A DNA stretch of 64,000 bases. Source: Frateuria soli. GTDB lineage: Bacteria > Pseudomonadota > Gammaproteobacteria > Xanthomonadales > Rhodanobacteraceae. Each line of letters begins with the position of its first letter. Within the stretch, counting starts at the first letter, position 1. The notes under the pieces were generated by a model. That model was not told where the DNA came from and did not search any database. It worked only from the letters and a program-made list of their open reading frames with translations. The stretch is taken from contig NZ_CP088252.1 of NCBI RefSeq assembly GCF_021117385.1, positions 2,356,001 through 2,420,000 on the forward strand, in the 5' to 3' direction. Positions 26,280 to 34,695 of this stretch are shown here, one piece after another. Made by a program: the position numbers and the translations under genes.

Positions 26280-26307
26280 TTGACAGCGCAGTGAAGTCCG
26301 CTACTTT
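26280..26307 (+). promoter_or_regulatory. Sigma-70-type promoter of the NERD-helicase gene
   Basis: TTGACA (26280-26285), a 16-bp spacer, and TACTTT (26302-26307) lie 28 bp before the ATG at 26335. The -35 is perfect and the -10 matches four of six bases. It is the best consensus promoter I found in the window. Confidence 0.65.
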
Positions 26308-26334
26308 CCAAGCAAAACGCCCAACGGACGCGGC

Positions 26335-28209
26335 ATGGCCACCCTGATCCCCTCCCGCAACAGCTGCCTGGCGCGCATGACCGCGGGCGAGAAGCGCTTC
26401 TCCGAGCGGCTGGAACAGAAGCTGGAAGACGACTACCTGCTCTGGTACGACGTGCCGGTGGGCCTGAAGCAGCGCCGCCCGGACTTCGTGGTGTTCCACC
26501 CGCGCCGCGGCCTGCTGGTGCTGCAGGTTAAGGACTGGAAGGCCGAGACCATCCAGCACGCCGACAGCACGCAATTCACCCTGGTCACCGAGCGCGGCCT
26601 GGTGAAGGAGAACCATCCGCTGCTGCAGGCGCGCGCCTACGCTCTGGAGATCGGCGTGGTGCTGGAGCGCGACCCGGCGCTGCGCTACCCCGCCGGGCAC
26701 CGCCACGCCGGCAAGAACATCATGCCGTGGGCCTGGGGCGTGGTGCTGTCGAACATCAGCCGCAAGCAGTTCGAGGACGGCGGGCTGGACGCGGTCATCC
26801 CGGCGCACCTGGCGATCTGCCGCGACGAGTTCTACGAATCGGTCGAGTCGGAGGATTTCCAGGAGCGGCTGTGGGCGATGTTTCCGCATGCCTTCCCGGT
26901 GGCCCTCACGCTGCCGCAGATCGACCGCGTGCGCTGGCACCTGTTCCCCGAGCTGCGCGTGGAGCCCGGCAGCGGCCAGTTCGGCCTGTTCGGCCCGACC
27001 GACGCGGCGGTGCGCCCGCTGCAGATTCCCGAGCTGGTCAAGGTGATGGACGCCCAGCAGGAACAGCTGGCGCGGTCGCTCGGCGACGAACACCGGATCA
27101 TCCACGGTGTCGCCGGTTCCGGAAAGACCATGATCCTGGGCTTCCGCGCCATGCAACTGGCGCGCGCGATGAACCGGCCGATCCTGGTGCTCTGCTACAA
27201 CAAGACACTGGCCGCGCGGCTGGAGCAATTGATCGGCGAGCGCGGGCTTGCCGAGAAGGTGCAGGTCTACAACTTCCACAAGTGGTGCCACAAGATGCTC
27301 ACGGCCTACCACGTGGAACTGCCGCCGAAAGGGTCGGACGGCTTCTTCGAGCAGATGGTCGAGCGGGTGATCGCCGGCGTCGACAAGGGCCAGATCCCGC
27401 GCTTCCAGTACGGCGCGGTTCTGGTCGACGAAGGCCACGACTTCGAGCCCGACTGGTACCGGTTGATCGTGCAGATGATCGACCCGGCGACCAACTCGTT
27501 GCTGGTGCTCTACGACGACGCGCAGAACATCTACGGCAAGGCGGACCGGCGCAATGTCAGCTGGAAGAGCCTGGGCATCCAGGCACAGGGTCGCACCACC
27601 ATCCTCAAGCTCAACTACCGCAACACGCTGGAGATCCTGGCCGTGGCGCGCGGGTTCGCCAACGAACTGCTGGTCGAGCGCGACGACGACGGGGACGGCG
27701 TGCCGCTCATCGCCCCGGAGAGCGCCGGCCGCCGTGGTCCGGTGCCGGAGCTGATCCGGGTCGAGACCGCGGCCGCCCAGCTCACCGTGCTGATCGCGCA
27801 GCTGCGCGACGAAAGCGCGCATGGGCGACCCTGGTCGGACATGGCGGTGATCTTCCGCAACCAGTGGGAAGGCGAGAAGCTCGCCGAGGCACTGGAACGC
27901 GAAGGCATCCCGGCCAGGCTGGCCGAGGGCCGCGGCAAGGGGGCGCTGTTCGCCGTCGGCGACACGGTCAAGCTTGTCACCATGCACTCGAGCAAGGGGC
28001 TGGAGTTCCCGTTCGTGATCGTCCCGGGCCTGGGCTCGCTGCCCAAGGAAGGCAAGGACGAGGCCGAGGAGGCGCGCCTGCTCTACGTGGCCATGACCCG
28101 CGCCACCGAACGGCTGCTGCTCATTCACCACCTCGATTCGGTGTTCAGCAAGCGCATCCGCGATGCAATCAACCAGGTGCAGGACCAGCTGGTCGCCCTG
28201 CCGGCCTGA
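26335..28209 (+). CDS. NERD-domain SF1 (UvrD/Rep-like) helicase-nuclease
   Basis: A 624-residue protein. The N-terminal nuclease-related domain has D50 (RRPDFVVFHP) and Q64-V-K66 (LLVLQVKDWK), a PD-(D/E)xK core in which the usual Glu is Gln. The helicase part shows Walker A GVAGSGKT (about 258-265), Walker B VLVDEGHDFEPDWY (D365-E366), LNYRNTLEILAVARGF, VTMHSSKGLEFPFVIVPG and LLYVAMTRATERLLL, that is, motifs I to VI of UvrD-like enzymes. It probably processes DNA ends or structures. Such proteins occur both in DNA repair and in phage-defence loci; the neighbours here do not suggest a defence island. Confidence 0.93.
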   Translation: MATLIPSRNSCLARMTAGEKRFSERLEQKLEDDYLLWYDVPVGLKQRRPDFVVFHPRRGLLVLQVKDWKAETIQHADSTQFTLVTERGLVKENHPLLQARAYALEIGVVLERDPALRYPAGHRHAGKNIMPWAWGVVLSNISRKQFEDGGLDAVIPAHLAICRDEFYESVESEDFQERLWAMFPHAFPVALTLPQIDRVRWHLFPELRVEPGSGQFGLFGPTDAAVRPLQIPELVKVMDAQQEQLARSLGDEHRIIHGVAGSGKTMILGFRAMQLARAMNRPILVLCYNKTLAARLEQLIGERGLAEKVQVYNFHKWCHKMLTAYHVELPPKGSDGFFEQMVERVIAGVDKGQIPRFQYGAVLVDEGHDFEPDWYRLIVQMIDPATNSLLVLYDDAQNIYGKADRRNVSWKSLGIQAQGRTTILKLNYRNTLEILAVARGFANELLVERDDDGDGVPLIAPESAGRRGPVPELIRVETAAAQLTVLIAQLRDESAHGRPWSDMAVIFRNQWEGEKLAEALEREGIPARLAEGRGKGALFAVGDTVKLVTMHSSKGLEFPFVIVPGLGSLPKEGKDEAEEARLLYVAMTRATERLLLIHHLDSVFSKRIRDAINQVQDQLVALPA

Positions 28210-28229
28210 ACCGCTCCCTGCGCGCCACC

Positions 28230-28302
28230 GTAGGAGCCCACTTGCGGGCGATGCTCTTGCCGATGTTTCAAACCGGAGCATCGCCCACAAGTGGGCTCCT
28301 AC
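28230..28302. repeat. REP pair (BIME-like) with GTAG ends, copy 3
   Basis: The left arm starts GTAGGAGCCCACTTGCGGGC (28230-28249, continuing CGATGC to 28254); the inverse arm lies at 28278-28302 and ends in CTAC. The 23-bp spacer separates two nearly perfect copies. It sits between two genes read in the same direction, after the NERD-helicase stop. Confidence 0.92.
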
Positions 28303-28394
28303 GGGAGCGTCAGCCAGCCCCCATGCCTTTGGGCACACTCCCGCCCGTGCTGCAGCCGCTAGGCTGGGGGTTTTACGCCCCAGGGGAATCCACC

Positions 28395-29885
28395 GTGCGC
28401 AAGACCCTCCAGGCCACCTTGCTGGCCGCCTCGCTGCTGGCCGGCTTCGCCGCCCCCGCGTTCGCCGCGGACAAGCCCGACACCGAAGCCAGCCACGGCG
28501 ACTACCACTTGCCGCCTTTCCCCGCGGACGCGCACGTACAACAGAGTGCGCAGATCGATGGCCGCACGCTCAAGTACACCGTCACCGTCGGCTCGCTGCC
28601 GGTGCGCGACGAGAAGGGCAACACCGTGGCCGAAGTGGTCTACACCGCCTACACCATGGGCGGCGGCGACCGCCCGGTGACCTTCGCGCTCAACGGCGGC
28701 CCGGGCGCGTCCTCGGTCTACCTGAACCTCGGTGCGATCGGTCCCAAGCGCGTGGACTTCGGCGTCGAGGGCGACAACCCCTCCGACCCGGCCACCCTGC
28801 ACGACAACCCCGGCAGTTGGCTGCCCTTCACCGACCTGGTGTTCATCGACCCGGTCGGCACCGGCTTCAGCCGCGCGCTGGTGGACGACAAGAAGGCCAC
28901 CAAGCTTTTCTACAGCACCGACAGCGACATCAAGTACCTCTCGCGGATCGTCTACGACTGGCTGGTCAAGAGCGGCCGCCTGCAGTCGCCCAAGTACCTG
29001 GTCGGCGAGAGCTACGGCGGCTTCCGCGGCCCGCGCATCACCGACTACCTGCAGACGCAATTGGGCGTGGCCATGAAGGGCGTCGTGCTGGTCTCGCCCT
29101 ATCTCGACCCGGCGGCCTCCAACGACGAGAACGTCTCGCCGCTGCCCTGGATGCTGACCCTGCCCTCGATCGCCGCGGCGCACCTCGAACGCGAACACAG
29201 GCTGACCCCCGAGGCGATGGCGCAGGTGGTCGAGTACACCCGCGGCGAGTACGCCGTCGACCTGATGCGCGGGCGCTCGGATCCGCGGGCGACCGAACGC
29301 GTGATCAGGAAGGTCACCGAGCTGACCGGCCTTGACCCGCTGTTCGTGCGCCGCTCGGGCGGCCGCCTGGAAACCCAGGCCTACCTGCGCGAGGTCTACC
29401 GCGCCGAGGGCAAGCTGGGCAGCCGCTACGACTCCAACGTCACCGCCTGGGATCCCTTCCCCTACGCGCCGCGCCAGCGCACCGGCGACCCGATCCTCAA
29501 CGGCATCATCGCGCCGACCACCACCGCGATGGTCGATTTCGTCACGCGCACCGTCGGCTGGAAGTATTCGGGCCGCTACAACGCACTGAGCTACGAAGTG
29601 AACAAGCTCTGGCACGAGGATGACGACGCGATCGAAGGCTCGGTCTCGCAGTTGCGCGAATCGGTCGCCAACGATCCGGGCCTGCGCGTGCTGATCGCGC
29701 ATGGCTGGGACGACCTGTCCTGCCCCTTCATGGCCTCGGTGCTGATCGTCGACCAGATGCCACCGATGGGCGACCCGCGCCGCGTGCAGGTGAAGAACTA
29801 CCCAGGCGGCCACATGTTCTACGCCCGCCCGGACAGCCAGTCGGCGCTGCTCAAGGACGTCAAGGCACTCTACGGCGTGCGTTGA
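28395..29885 (+). CDS. Secreted serine carboxypeptidase-like protein (peptidase S10 family)
   Basis: A 496-residue protein from GTG 28395 (AGGGGAA upstream). The signal peptide is cleaved near AFAAD (25). The alpha/beta-hydrolase catalytic set is present: S206 in LVGESYGGFRGPR, Asp in AHGWDDLSCP (about 439) and His in YPGGHMFY (about 473). FALNGGPGASSVYLNLGAIGP is the substrate-binding motif of S10 peptidases (NGGPG[CA]SS). Likely a periplasmic carboxypeptidase acting at acid pH, as in eukaryotic relatives. It stands alone in the locus. Confidence 0.92.
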   Translation: MRKTLQATLLAASLLAGFAAPAFAADKPDTEASHGDYHLPPFPADAHVQQSAQIDGRTLKYTVTVGSLPVRDEKGNTVAEVVYTAYTMGGGDRPVTFALNGGPGASSVYLNLGAIGPKRVDFGVEGDNPSDPATLHDNPGSWLPFTDLVFIDPVGTGFSRALVDDKKATKLFYSTDSDIKYLSRIVYDWLVKSGRLQSPKYLVGESYGGFRGPRITDYLQTQLGVAMKGVVLVSPYLDPAASNDENVSPLPWMLTLPSIAAAHLEREHRLTPEAMAQVVEYTRGEYAVDLMRGRSDPRATERVIRKVTELTGLDPLFVRRSGGRLETQAYLREVYRAEGKLGSRYDSNVTAWDPFPYAPRQRTGDPILNGIIAPTTTAMVDFVTRTVGWKYSGRYNALSYEVNKLWHEDDDAIEGSVSQLRESVANDPGLRVLIAHGWDDLSCPFMASVLIVDQMPPMGDPRRVQVKNYPGGHMFYARPDSQSALLKDVKALYGVR

Positions 29886-30197
29886 ACACGAAGACGCAGG
29901 GCCCTTCCCGGGGGCCTCGCCCGACGCTGTCGACAGGGCCCGGCGCGGAGCCTGCCGGCAGGCACCCGTGCGGAGCCGGCGCCCGGTGCCACGCGCCACC
30001 CTGGGGCAGGCCCATGCCGGCCTGCCGGCGATGCTTGCCTGCACCGTGGTGGACCGGGCTGCCGCCCCGGGGCGAACGTCGGTGCCCGGCCGCGGCCGGG
30101 TCGCCGCGGCGGCGCAGGCGCCCCGTGTGCACTTCGCTGTTGCCGCCAGGCCGGTCGATCCCCATCGCGGCAAGCACGGCGCTCGGCCACGCTGCCG
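29886..30197. other. 312-bp gap without a recognisable gene
   Basis: It lies between the convergent S10 peptidase and lysR genes. The sequence is very GC-rich with many short palindromes (for example GGGCCC, CCCGGG, GCCGGC, CGGCCGCGGCCG). A minus-strand frame of about 105 codons spans it but has no ribosome binding site or conserved pattern. I see no terminator with a T-tract. Confidence 0.5.
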
Positions 30198-31097
30198 CTA
30201 GCCCTGCCAGGGCGCGGATGACTGCCAGCGCAGCCAGTCGATGACGGCCGCAAGCGCGGGGCGTGGCCGGGCTGCGTCTGCGCGCACGATCCAGTATGCC
30301 GGCCCCAGTGGTACCTCAAGTGCACCAAACGGGCGAACCAGCGTGCCGGCGGCCAGCTCGTCGGCCACCAGGCGATGGCGGGCCAGCGCCACGCCCTGCC
30401 CCTGCTGCGCGGCGCGCAGCACCAGGTCCGAGGCGGCGTAGCGTGCGCCGCCCTGCAGCGGGAGGCGCGCCGGCCCGTGTTCGTGCCGCCACAGCTCCCA
30501 GGCCGCCTGCGGATCGCGATCATGCAGCAGGCGCAGCCCGGCCAGCTCGGCCGGTCGCGAGGGGCGGCCGTGATCCTGCCAGTAGGCCGGGCTCATCACC
30601 GGATACAGCGCATCGTCCATCAGCGGCTCGCAGTGCAGCCCTGGCCAAGGCCCGTGCCCCATGCGCACGGCCAGGTCCACGCGCCCGTCGGCGAAATCCT
30701 CCAGCTTCTGGTCGACCAGCACCGACAGTTCGGTCTTCGGATGCGCCTTTTCGAACGAGGGCAGCCGCGGCAGCAGCCAGCGGATCGCGAACGAAGGCGT
30801 GGTCGACAACGCTACCGCATGCGCGGGGCGCGCCTCGCGCAGCATCGCCACCGCCCGTTCGATCTCGGCCAGGCCCGCGCAGACGGCGCGACCCAGCGCC
30901 TCCCCCTGCGGCGTGAAAGCCAGTCCCGCGCGACCCGCGCCGGCGTGCACCAGTGGCACACCCAGCCAGCGATCCAGCTCGCCCAGGTGGCGGCTCACCG
31001 ACGAGTGGGCCATGCCCAGTTCGCGCGCGGCCGCGCGCACGCCACGGTGCCGGTAGACCAGGGCGAAGGCGCGCAACGCGTTGAGCGGCATGTCCAT
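30198..31097 (-). CDS. LysR-type transcriptional regulator (GcvA-like)
   Basis: A 299-residue regulator. The N-terminal winged helix is intact (LNALRAFALVYRHRGVRAAARELGMAHSSVSRHLGELDRWLG), followed by the linker and the periplasmic-binding-like effector domain (ALSTTPSFAIRWLLPRLPSFEKAHP). The 'SFAIRWLLPRLP' and 'VDLAVRMGHGPWPGL' patterns resemble the GcvA/AmpR branch. It is transcribed divergently from a LysE-type exporter gene 94 bp away, the usual arrangement for a LysR regulator and its target. The start at 31097 (or 31091) lacks a strong ribosome binding site. Confidence 0.92.
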   Translation of the reverse strand: MDMPLNALRAFALVYRHRGVRAAARELGMAHSSVSRHLGELDRWLGVPLVHAGAGRAGLAFTPQGEALGRAVCAGLAEIERAVAMLREARPAHAVALSTTPSFAIRWLLPRLPSFEKAHPKTELSVLVDQKLEDFADGRVDLAVRMGHGPWPGLHCEPLMDDALYPVMSPAYWQDHGRPSRPAELAGLRLLHDRDPQAAWELWRHEHGPARLPLQGGARYAASDLVLRAAQQGQGVALARHRLVADELAAGTLVRPFGALEVPLGPAYWIVRADAARPRPALAAVIDWLRWQSSAPWQG

Positions 31098-31191
31098 GGT
31101 CGGAATTCTAGACCATAGCGGCCACGCCACCGACCATCGGCCGCCACCATGCTGTGGGCGCTGCCAGGTGGCAGTGACGCCAAGGAACGCC

Positions 31192-31782
31192 ATGCACGAC
31201 CTGTTTGCTGCCGCCGGCCTGCTGCTGGCCGGTGCGATCACGCCCGGACCGAACAACCTGGTCGTATTGCGCGAGGCGGGGCGGGGCGACCGGCAGGCGA
31301 CGGCGGGCGCGATCGTCGGCATCGTGCTCGGCGGACTCGCCCTGCTCGCCGTGGTAGTGGCAGGCGCCGGCACACTGCTGGCGACGCACGCCACGCTGCG
31401 CGCGGTGCTTGCCGTCGCCGGCGCAGGCTACATGGCCTGGCTGGGCCTGCGCCTGCTCGGCAACGCACGGGGCATGGCACCCCTCCCTGCCGACGTCCTG
31501 CCGACGGGCGTGCTGGGGCTGTTCTGCTTCCAGTTCCTCAATCCCAAGGGCTGGGCGATGGTGCTGGCGCTCGTGGCCGCACGCCCGGCCACCGGCCCGG
31601 CCGGTTATCTCCCGCTCGTCCTGCTGTTCACGGCCATTCCGCTGACCTGCCTGTTGGCGTGGAGCCTGGCCGGCCGCGTGCTCGCGCCGCACCTGGCACG
31701 CGCGCGTTCGCGCCGCCGCATCGATTCCGCCATGGGGGCACTGCTGCTGGCCAGCGCGGCCCTGCTGCTCCTTGACCTCTGA
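31192..31782 (+). CDS. LysE/RhtB family amino-acid exporter
   Basis: A 196-residue inner-membrane protein with AAGGAA before the ATG. The family signature GAITPGPNNLVVLREAGR is at the N-terminus, and FLNPKGWAMVLALVAA marks the middle; about six membrane segments are predicted. Members export amino acids or related metabolites by proton antiport. Divergence from the LysR gene implies substrate-induced control. Sixteen bases before the next gene suggest one operon with the FMN reductase. Confidence 0.92.
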   Translation: MHDLFAAAGLLLAGAITPGPNNLVVLREAGRGDRQATAGAIVGIVLGGLALLAVVVAGAGTLLATHATLRAVLAVAGAGYMAWLGLRLLGNARGMAPLPADVLPTGVLGLFCFQFLNPKGWAMVLALVAARPATGPAGYLPLVLLFTAIPLTCLLAWSLAGRVLAPHLARARSRRRIDSAMGALLLASAALLLLDL

Positions 31783-31798
31783 GCTACCGGAGAACGCC

Positions 31799-32389
31799 AT
31801 GACCCATCGTCCGCCCCACATCCTCGGCCTTGCCGGCAGCCTGCGCCGCGCTTCCTGGAATCGCCACCTGCTGCACGCAGCCGCCACGTCGGTGCCGGCC
31901 GACACCACGATGGATCTCTACGAGACGCTGGCCGAGGTGCCGTTGTTCGACGAGGACCAGGAGCTGGCCACGCCCGGCGGCCCGCCGGGCGTGCGCAGGC
32001 TGCGCGAGGCGATCGCCGCGGCCGACGGCCTGCTGATCGCCACGCCGGAGTACAACCACGCCCTGCCCGGCGTGCTGAAGAACGCACTGGACTGGCTCTC
32101 GCGCGAGGGGCAGGTCCTGGACGATCTCCCGGTCGCGGTGCTCGGCGCCAGCAGCGGTCCCTGGGGAACACGGCTGGCGCAGGCATCGCTGCGCCAGGTG
32201 CTGCACACCTGCGGCGCGCTGGTGATGCCTTCGCCGACCCTGTTCGTCGCCCATGCGGAGCAGCGCTTCGACGCGCGGGGGCGGCTGTGCGACCCGGCCC
32301 TGCAGGCCTCGCTGTCGCGGTTCATGGAGAGCTTCGCCGGATGGATCGATCGCGTCACGCCCGACGACCGGCTGCCGGACGTGGCATGA
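31799..32389 (+). CDS. NADPH-dependent FMN reductase (flavodoxin-like)
   Basis: A 196-residue protein; CCGGAGAA is well spaced from ATG 31799. It has the FMN-phosphate loop GLAGSLRRASWNRHLL, the family motif TPEYNHALPGVLKNALDWLSR (about 81-101) and LGASSGPWGTRLAQASLRQVL. These enzymes reduce FMN, azo dyes, quinones or chromate with NAD(P)H. The close spacing to the lysE-like gene suggests co-expression, but no common pathway is evident. Confidence 0.93.
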   Translation: MTHRPPHILGLAGSLRRASWNRHLLHAAATSVPADTTMDLYETLAEVPLFDEDQELATPGGPPGVRRLREAIAAADGLLIATPEYNHALPGVLKNALDWLSREGQVLDDLPVAVLGASSGPWGTRLAQASLRQVLHTCGALVMPSPTLFVAHAEQRFDARGRLCDPALQASLSRFMESFAGWIDRVTPDDRLPDVA

Positions 32390-32477
32390 CCGCCCGCCAA
32401 ACCGGCCGTGAACCGACCATGTACGCACAGCCTCGCCGGGACGTCCCCTGCACCCTCCCGATGCTAGGTTCGGGCGC

Positions 32478-33569
32478 ATGTCCCCCTGGTTTCGACAGGG
32501 CGTCGGCCTCGTTGCCGCGCCCACGCCATCCACCGTTCCCGTACGCGATCCCTGGAAGGACAACGCGCGCCTGGCACTGATCACGCTGGTGGTGTTCGGC
32601 CACAGCCTGGAGCCGCTGCGCGGCGTTGCCGCGATCGACACGATGTACCGGTTCCTCTACCTGTTCCACATGCCGGCTTTCGCCTTCCTGTCCGGCGCGG
32701 TGGCGCGGACCGAGGTGGACCTGAAACTGCTCAAGCGGATCGCCTTCCAGTTGCTGCTGCCTTACCTGCTGTTCCAGGCGCTGTATGCGCTGGCGGCGCA
32801 GGCCCCCGGCTGGCCCGATGCGGGGCCCACGGGGGTCACCACGCCGTACTGGCTGCTCTGGTATCTGCCGAGCCTGGCGGCGTGGCGGCTGTTGCTGCCG
32901 CTGTTCATGCGCCTGCGCCACCCACTCCTGCTGGCCTGCCTGTTCGCGCTGATGGCCGGCTGGGCGGACGACGTGGGTTACCGCATGTCGCTCTCGCGCA
33001 CCGCGTCGTTCTTTCCCTTCTTCCTGATCGGGCACCGGTATGCGCCGGCGTGGCGCGAGCGCCTGCACGGGCCGCTGGCGTGCGCGCTGGCGGTAATCAC
33101 GCTGCTGGCGTTGGGCGGGGCGGCCAGCGCCGTGCCGGACCCGCGCTGGCTCTACGGGAGCAACGGTTACGCGGCGCTGGGAGTGGACGATGCCGCCGGC
33201 ACGCTGTGGCGCCTGCTGCGCCTGGGCGCCGGCGTGGCCGGCAGTGCGGCATTCCTGGTCCTGGTCCCGCGTCGCGCGTTCGCCGTCACGGCGGCCGGCG
33301 GGCGCAGCCTGCAGGCGTACCTCGCGCACGGCTTCATCGTGAAGTTCGCGGTGGCCGCCGGCCTGTTTGCGTGGGTGGAATCGCACTGGACACCCGCGAC
33401 GAATGCAGTGGCGCTGCTGTTGGTCGCGTGGCTGCTGGTGCGCCTGCTGTCCAGCGTCCCGGCCGAGCGCCTGCTCGGCCCGCTGACCAGTCCGCGGTGG
33501 CTGGAACGGTTCCTGTGGCGGGTGCCGGCCGCCGGGGAACTCAAGTCTCCGGTGCGACCGCGGGCCTGA
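32478..33569 (+). CDS. Membrane acyltransferase (fucose 4-O-acetylase-like, Acyl_transf_3)
   Basis: A 363-residue protein with about ten membrane segments. The N-terminal block KDNARLALITLVVFGHSLEPLRG with the conserved His, then YLFHMPAFAFLSGAVAR and LLWYLPSLAAWRLLLPL, follow the acyltransferase-3 pattern of fucose-4-O-acetylase-like enzymes, which transfer acetyl groups to sugars of exopolysaccharide or LPS. The 3' end overlaps the convergent thioesterase gene by 29 bp. No other glycan genes are near, so the acceptor is unknown. Confidence 0.88.
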   Translation: MSPWFRQGVGLVAAPTPSTVPVRDPWKDNARLALITLVVFGHSLEPLRGVAAIDTMYRFLYLFHMPAFAFLSGAVARTEVDLKLLKRIAFQLLLPYLLFQALYALAAQAPGWPDAGPTGVTTPYWLLWYLPSLAAWRLLLPLFMRLRHPLLLACLFALMAGWADDVGYRMSLSRTASFFPFFLIGHRYAPAWRERLHGPLACALAVITLLALGGAASAVPDPRWLYGSNGYAALGVDDAAGTLWRLLRLGAGVAGSAAFLVLVPRRAFAVTAAGGRSLQAYLAHGFIVKFAVAAGLFAWVESHWTPATNAVALLLVAWLLVRLLSSVPAERLLGPLTSPRWLERFLWRVPAAGELKSPVRPRA

Positions 33570-34038
33570 GCGCGGCGACCTGCTGCTCCATCGTCCTGGA
33601 CAGTTCCATCAGCCGCCGTGCGTGGTCCTGCAGGCGGCGATCCTCGTCGCTGCGCGGCTCCCAGCGCGGCACCGGCGTGGGCTTGCCGTCGGGGCTGTCC
33701 AGCGCGACGAACACCATCACGCAACTGGTCGCCAGGCGCTGCTCGCCCCTGCGCAGGTCCTGCGCCAGCACGTCCACCGCCAGGTGCATGCTGCTGGTGC
33801 CGGTGTGGATCAGCCGCGCCCGCACGGTCACCAGGTCGCCGATCAGGATCGGCGCGATGAACTGGATGCCGCTGACCGACACGGTCACGCAATACGCACC
33901 GCTCCAGCCCACGGCGCAGGCGTAGCCGGCCTGGTCGATCCATTTCATCGCCATGCCGCCGTGCACCTTGCCGCCGAAGTTGACGTCGGTGGGCTGGGCG
34001 AGGAAGCGGAAGGTGACTTCGTTCTGGTGGCCGGGCAT
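33541..34038 (-). CDS. Acyl-CoA thioesterase (YciA-like hotdog)
   Basis: A 165-residue hotdog-fold protein. The core NFGGKVHGGMAMKWIDQAGYACAVG contains the catalytic Asp on the long helix; GIQFIAPILIGDLVTVRARLIHTGTSSMHL forms the following sheet. A C-terminal extension (about residues 130-165) is helical and charged. YciA-type enzymes hydrolyse medium- and short-chain acyl-CoAs as hexamers. Its last 29 bases are shared with the convergent acyltransferase gene. Confidence 0.93.
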   Translation of the reverse strand: MPGHQNEVTFRFLAQPTDVNFGGKVHGGMAMKWIDQAGYACAVGWSGAYCVTVSVSGIQFIAPILIGDLVTVRARLIHTGTSSMHLAVDVLAQDLRRGEQRLATSCVMVFVALDSPDGKPTPVPRWEPRSDEDRRLQDHARRLMELSRTMEQQVAALRPAVAPET

Positions 34039-34071
34039 GGCAATCCTGGGAAGGTCGATGGCAGCGGCCGA

Positions 34072-34566
34072 TTATGCCCGCATGCGCAAGCGGTCGAGTT
34101 CCAGCGCCATGGGCGTGGTACGCACGCCTGCGGGCGAGACCCCTTCCGGTCCGGTCGCGACGAATCCCAGGTGTTCGTACACCGACACCGCGACGCGCGT
34201 GGCGTTGAGGGTGAACCTGCGCGTGCCGGCGCGGCGCACCGCATCGGCCATTGCACGCCGCCACAGGCGGCTCGCTATGCCATGGCCCTGGTAGCGGGTG
34301 CCGACGAAGAACTGCACCAGGTGGCTGTCGTCACGCATCCCGGCGATGCCCACCAGCACCTCGTCCAGCCAGGCCAGGTGGAAGCGCTGGCCCTCCCGCA
34401 TGCGCTCGCGCAAGGCCCGGGTGCCCAGCCGCGCCAGCAGCGCCTGGCCGGCCAGGCGCGACTGGTCGGGCAGGATCCAGCGGCGCGCCACCCGCCGCGC
34501 CAGCACGCTGACGGCACGCGCGTCTTCGGGCCGTGCGAGGCGCAGCTTCAGGGTCGGAGCGGGCAT
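34072..34566 (-). CDS. GNAT family N-acetyltransferase
   Basis: A 164-residue protein from ATG 34566 (GGAGAGG upstream; an upstream extension is rejected). Typical GNAT order: N-terminal LKLRLARPEDARAVSVLARRV, central LVGIAGMRDDSHLVQFFVGTRYQGHGIASRLWRRAM with the Q/R-x-x-G-x-A/G acetyl-CoA loop, then LNATRVAVSVYEHLGFVATGPE. Substrate unknown. It lies 33 bp upstream of the thioesterase gene on the same strand, so an operon is likely. Confidence 0.93.
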   Translation of the reverse strand: MPAPTLKLRLARPEDARAVSVLARRVARRWILPDQSRLAGQALLARLGTRALRERMREGQRFHLAWLDEVLVGIAGMRDDSHLVQFFVGTRYQGHGIASRLWRRAMADAVRRAGTRRFTLNATRVAVSVYEHLGFVATGPEGVSPAGVRTTPMALELDRLRMRA

Positions 34567-34695
34567 GCATACCTCTCCGTCCGGGTGGGCCGACAGTTTG
34601 CACCCGAAGCGGCTGGCAGCCGGAAGGCATGCATACACGCCACGATGGCGCCGCGGGGATTACACGCAGGAGCCGAGCGCCCACGGAGGCCCGCC

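Noticed and set aside
26335..28209. Phage-defence island around the NERD-helicase
   Set aside because: The neighbours are an ordinary diguanylate cyclase and a peptidase; there is no integrase, toxin or other defence gene.
29860..30177. 105-codon minus-strand frame in the gap after the S10 peptidase
   Set aside because: No ribosome binding site, Arg/Gly/Pro-rich translation, no conserved pattern; it also runs into the peptidase gene.
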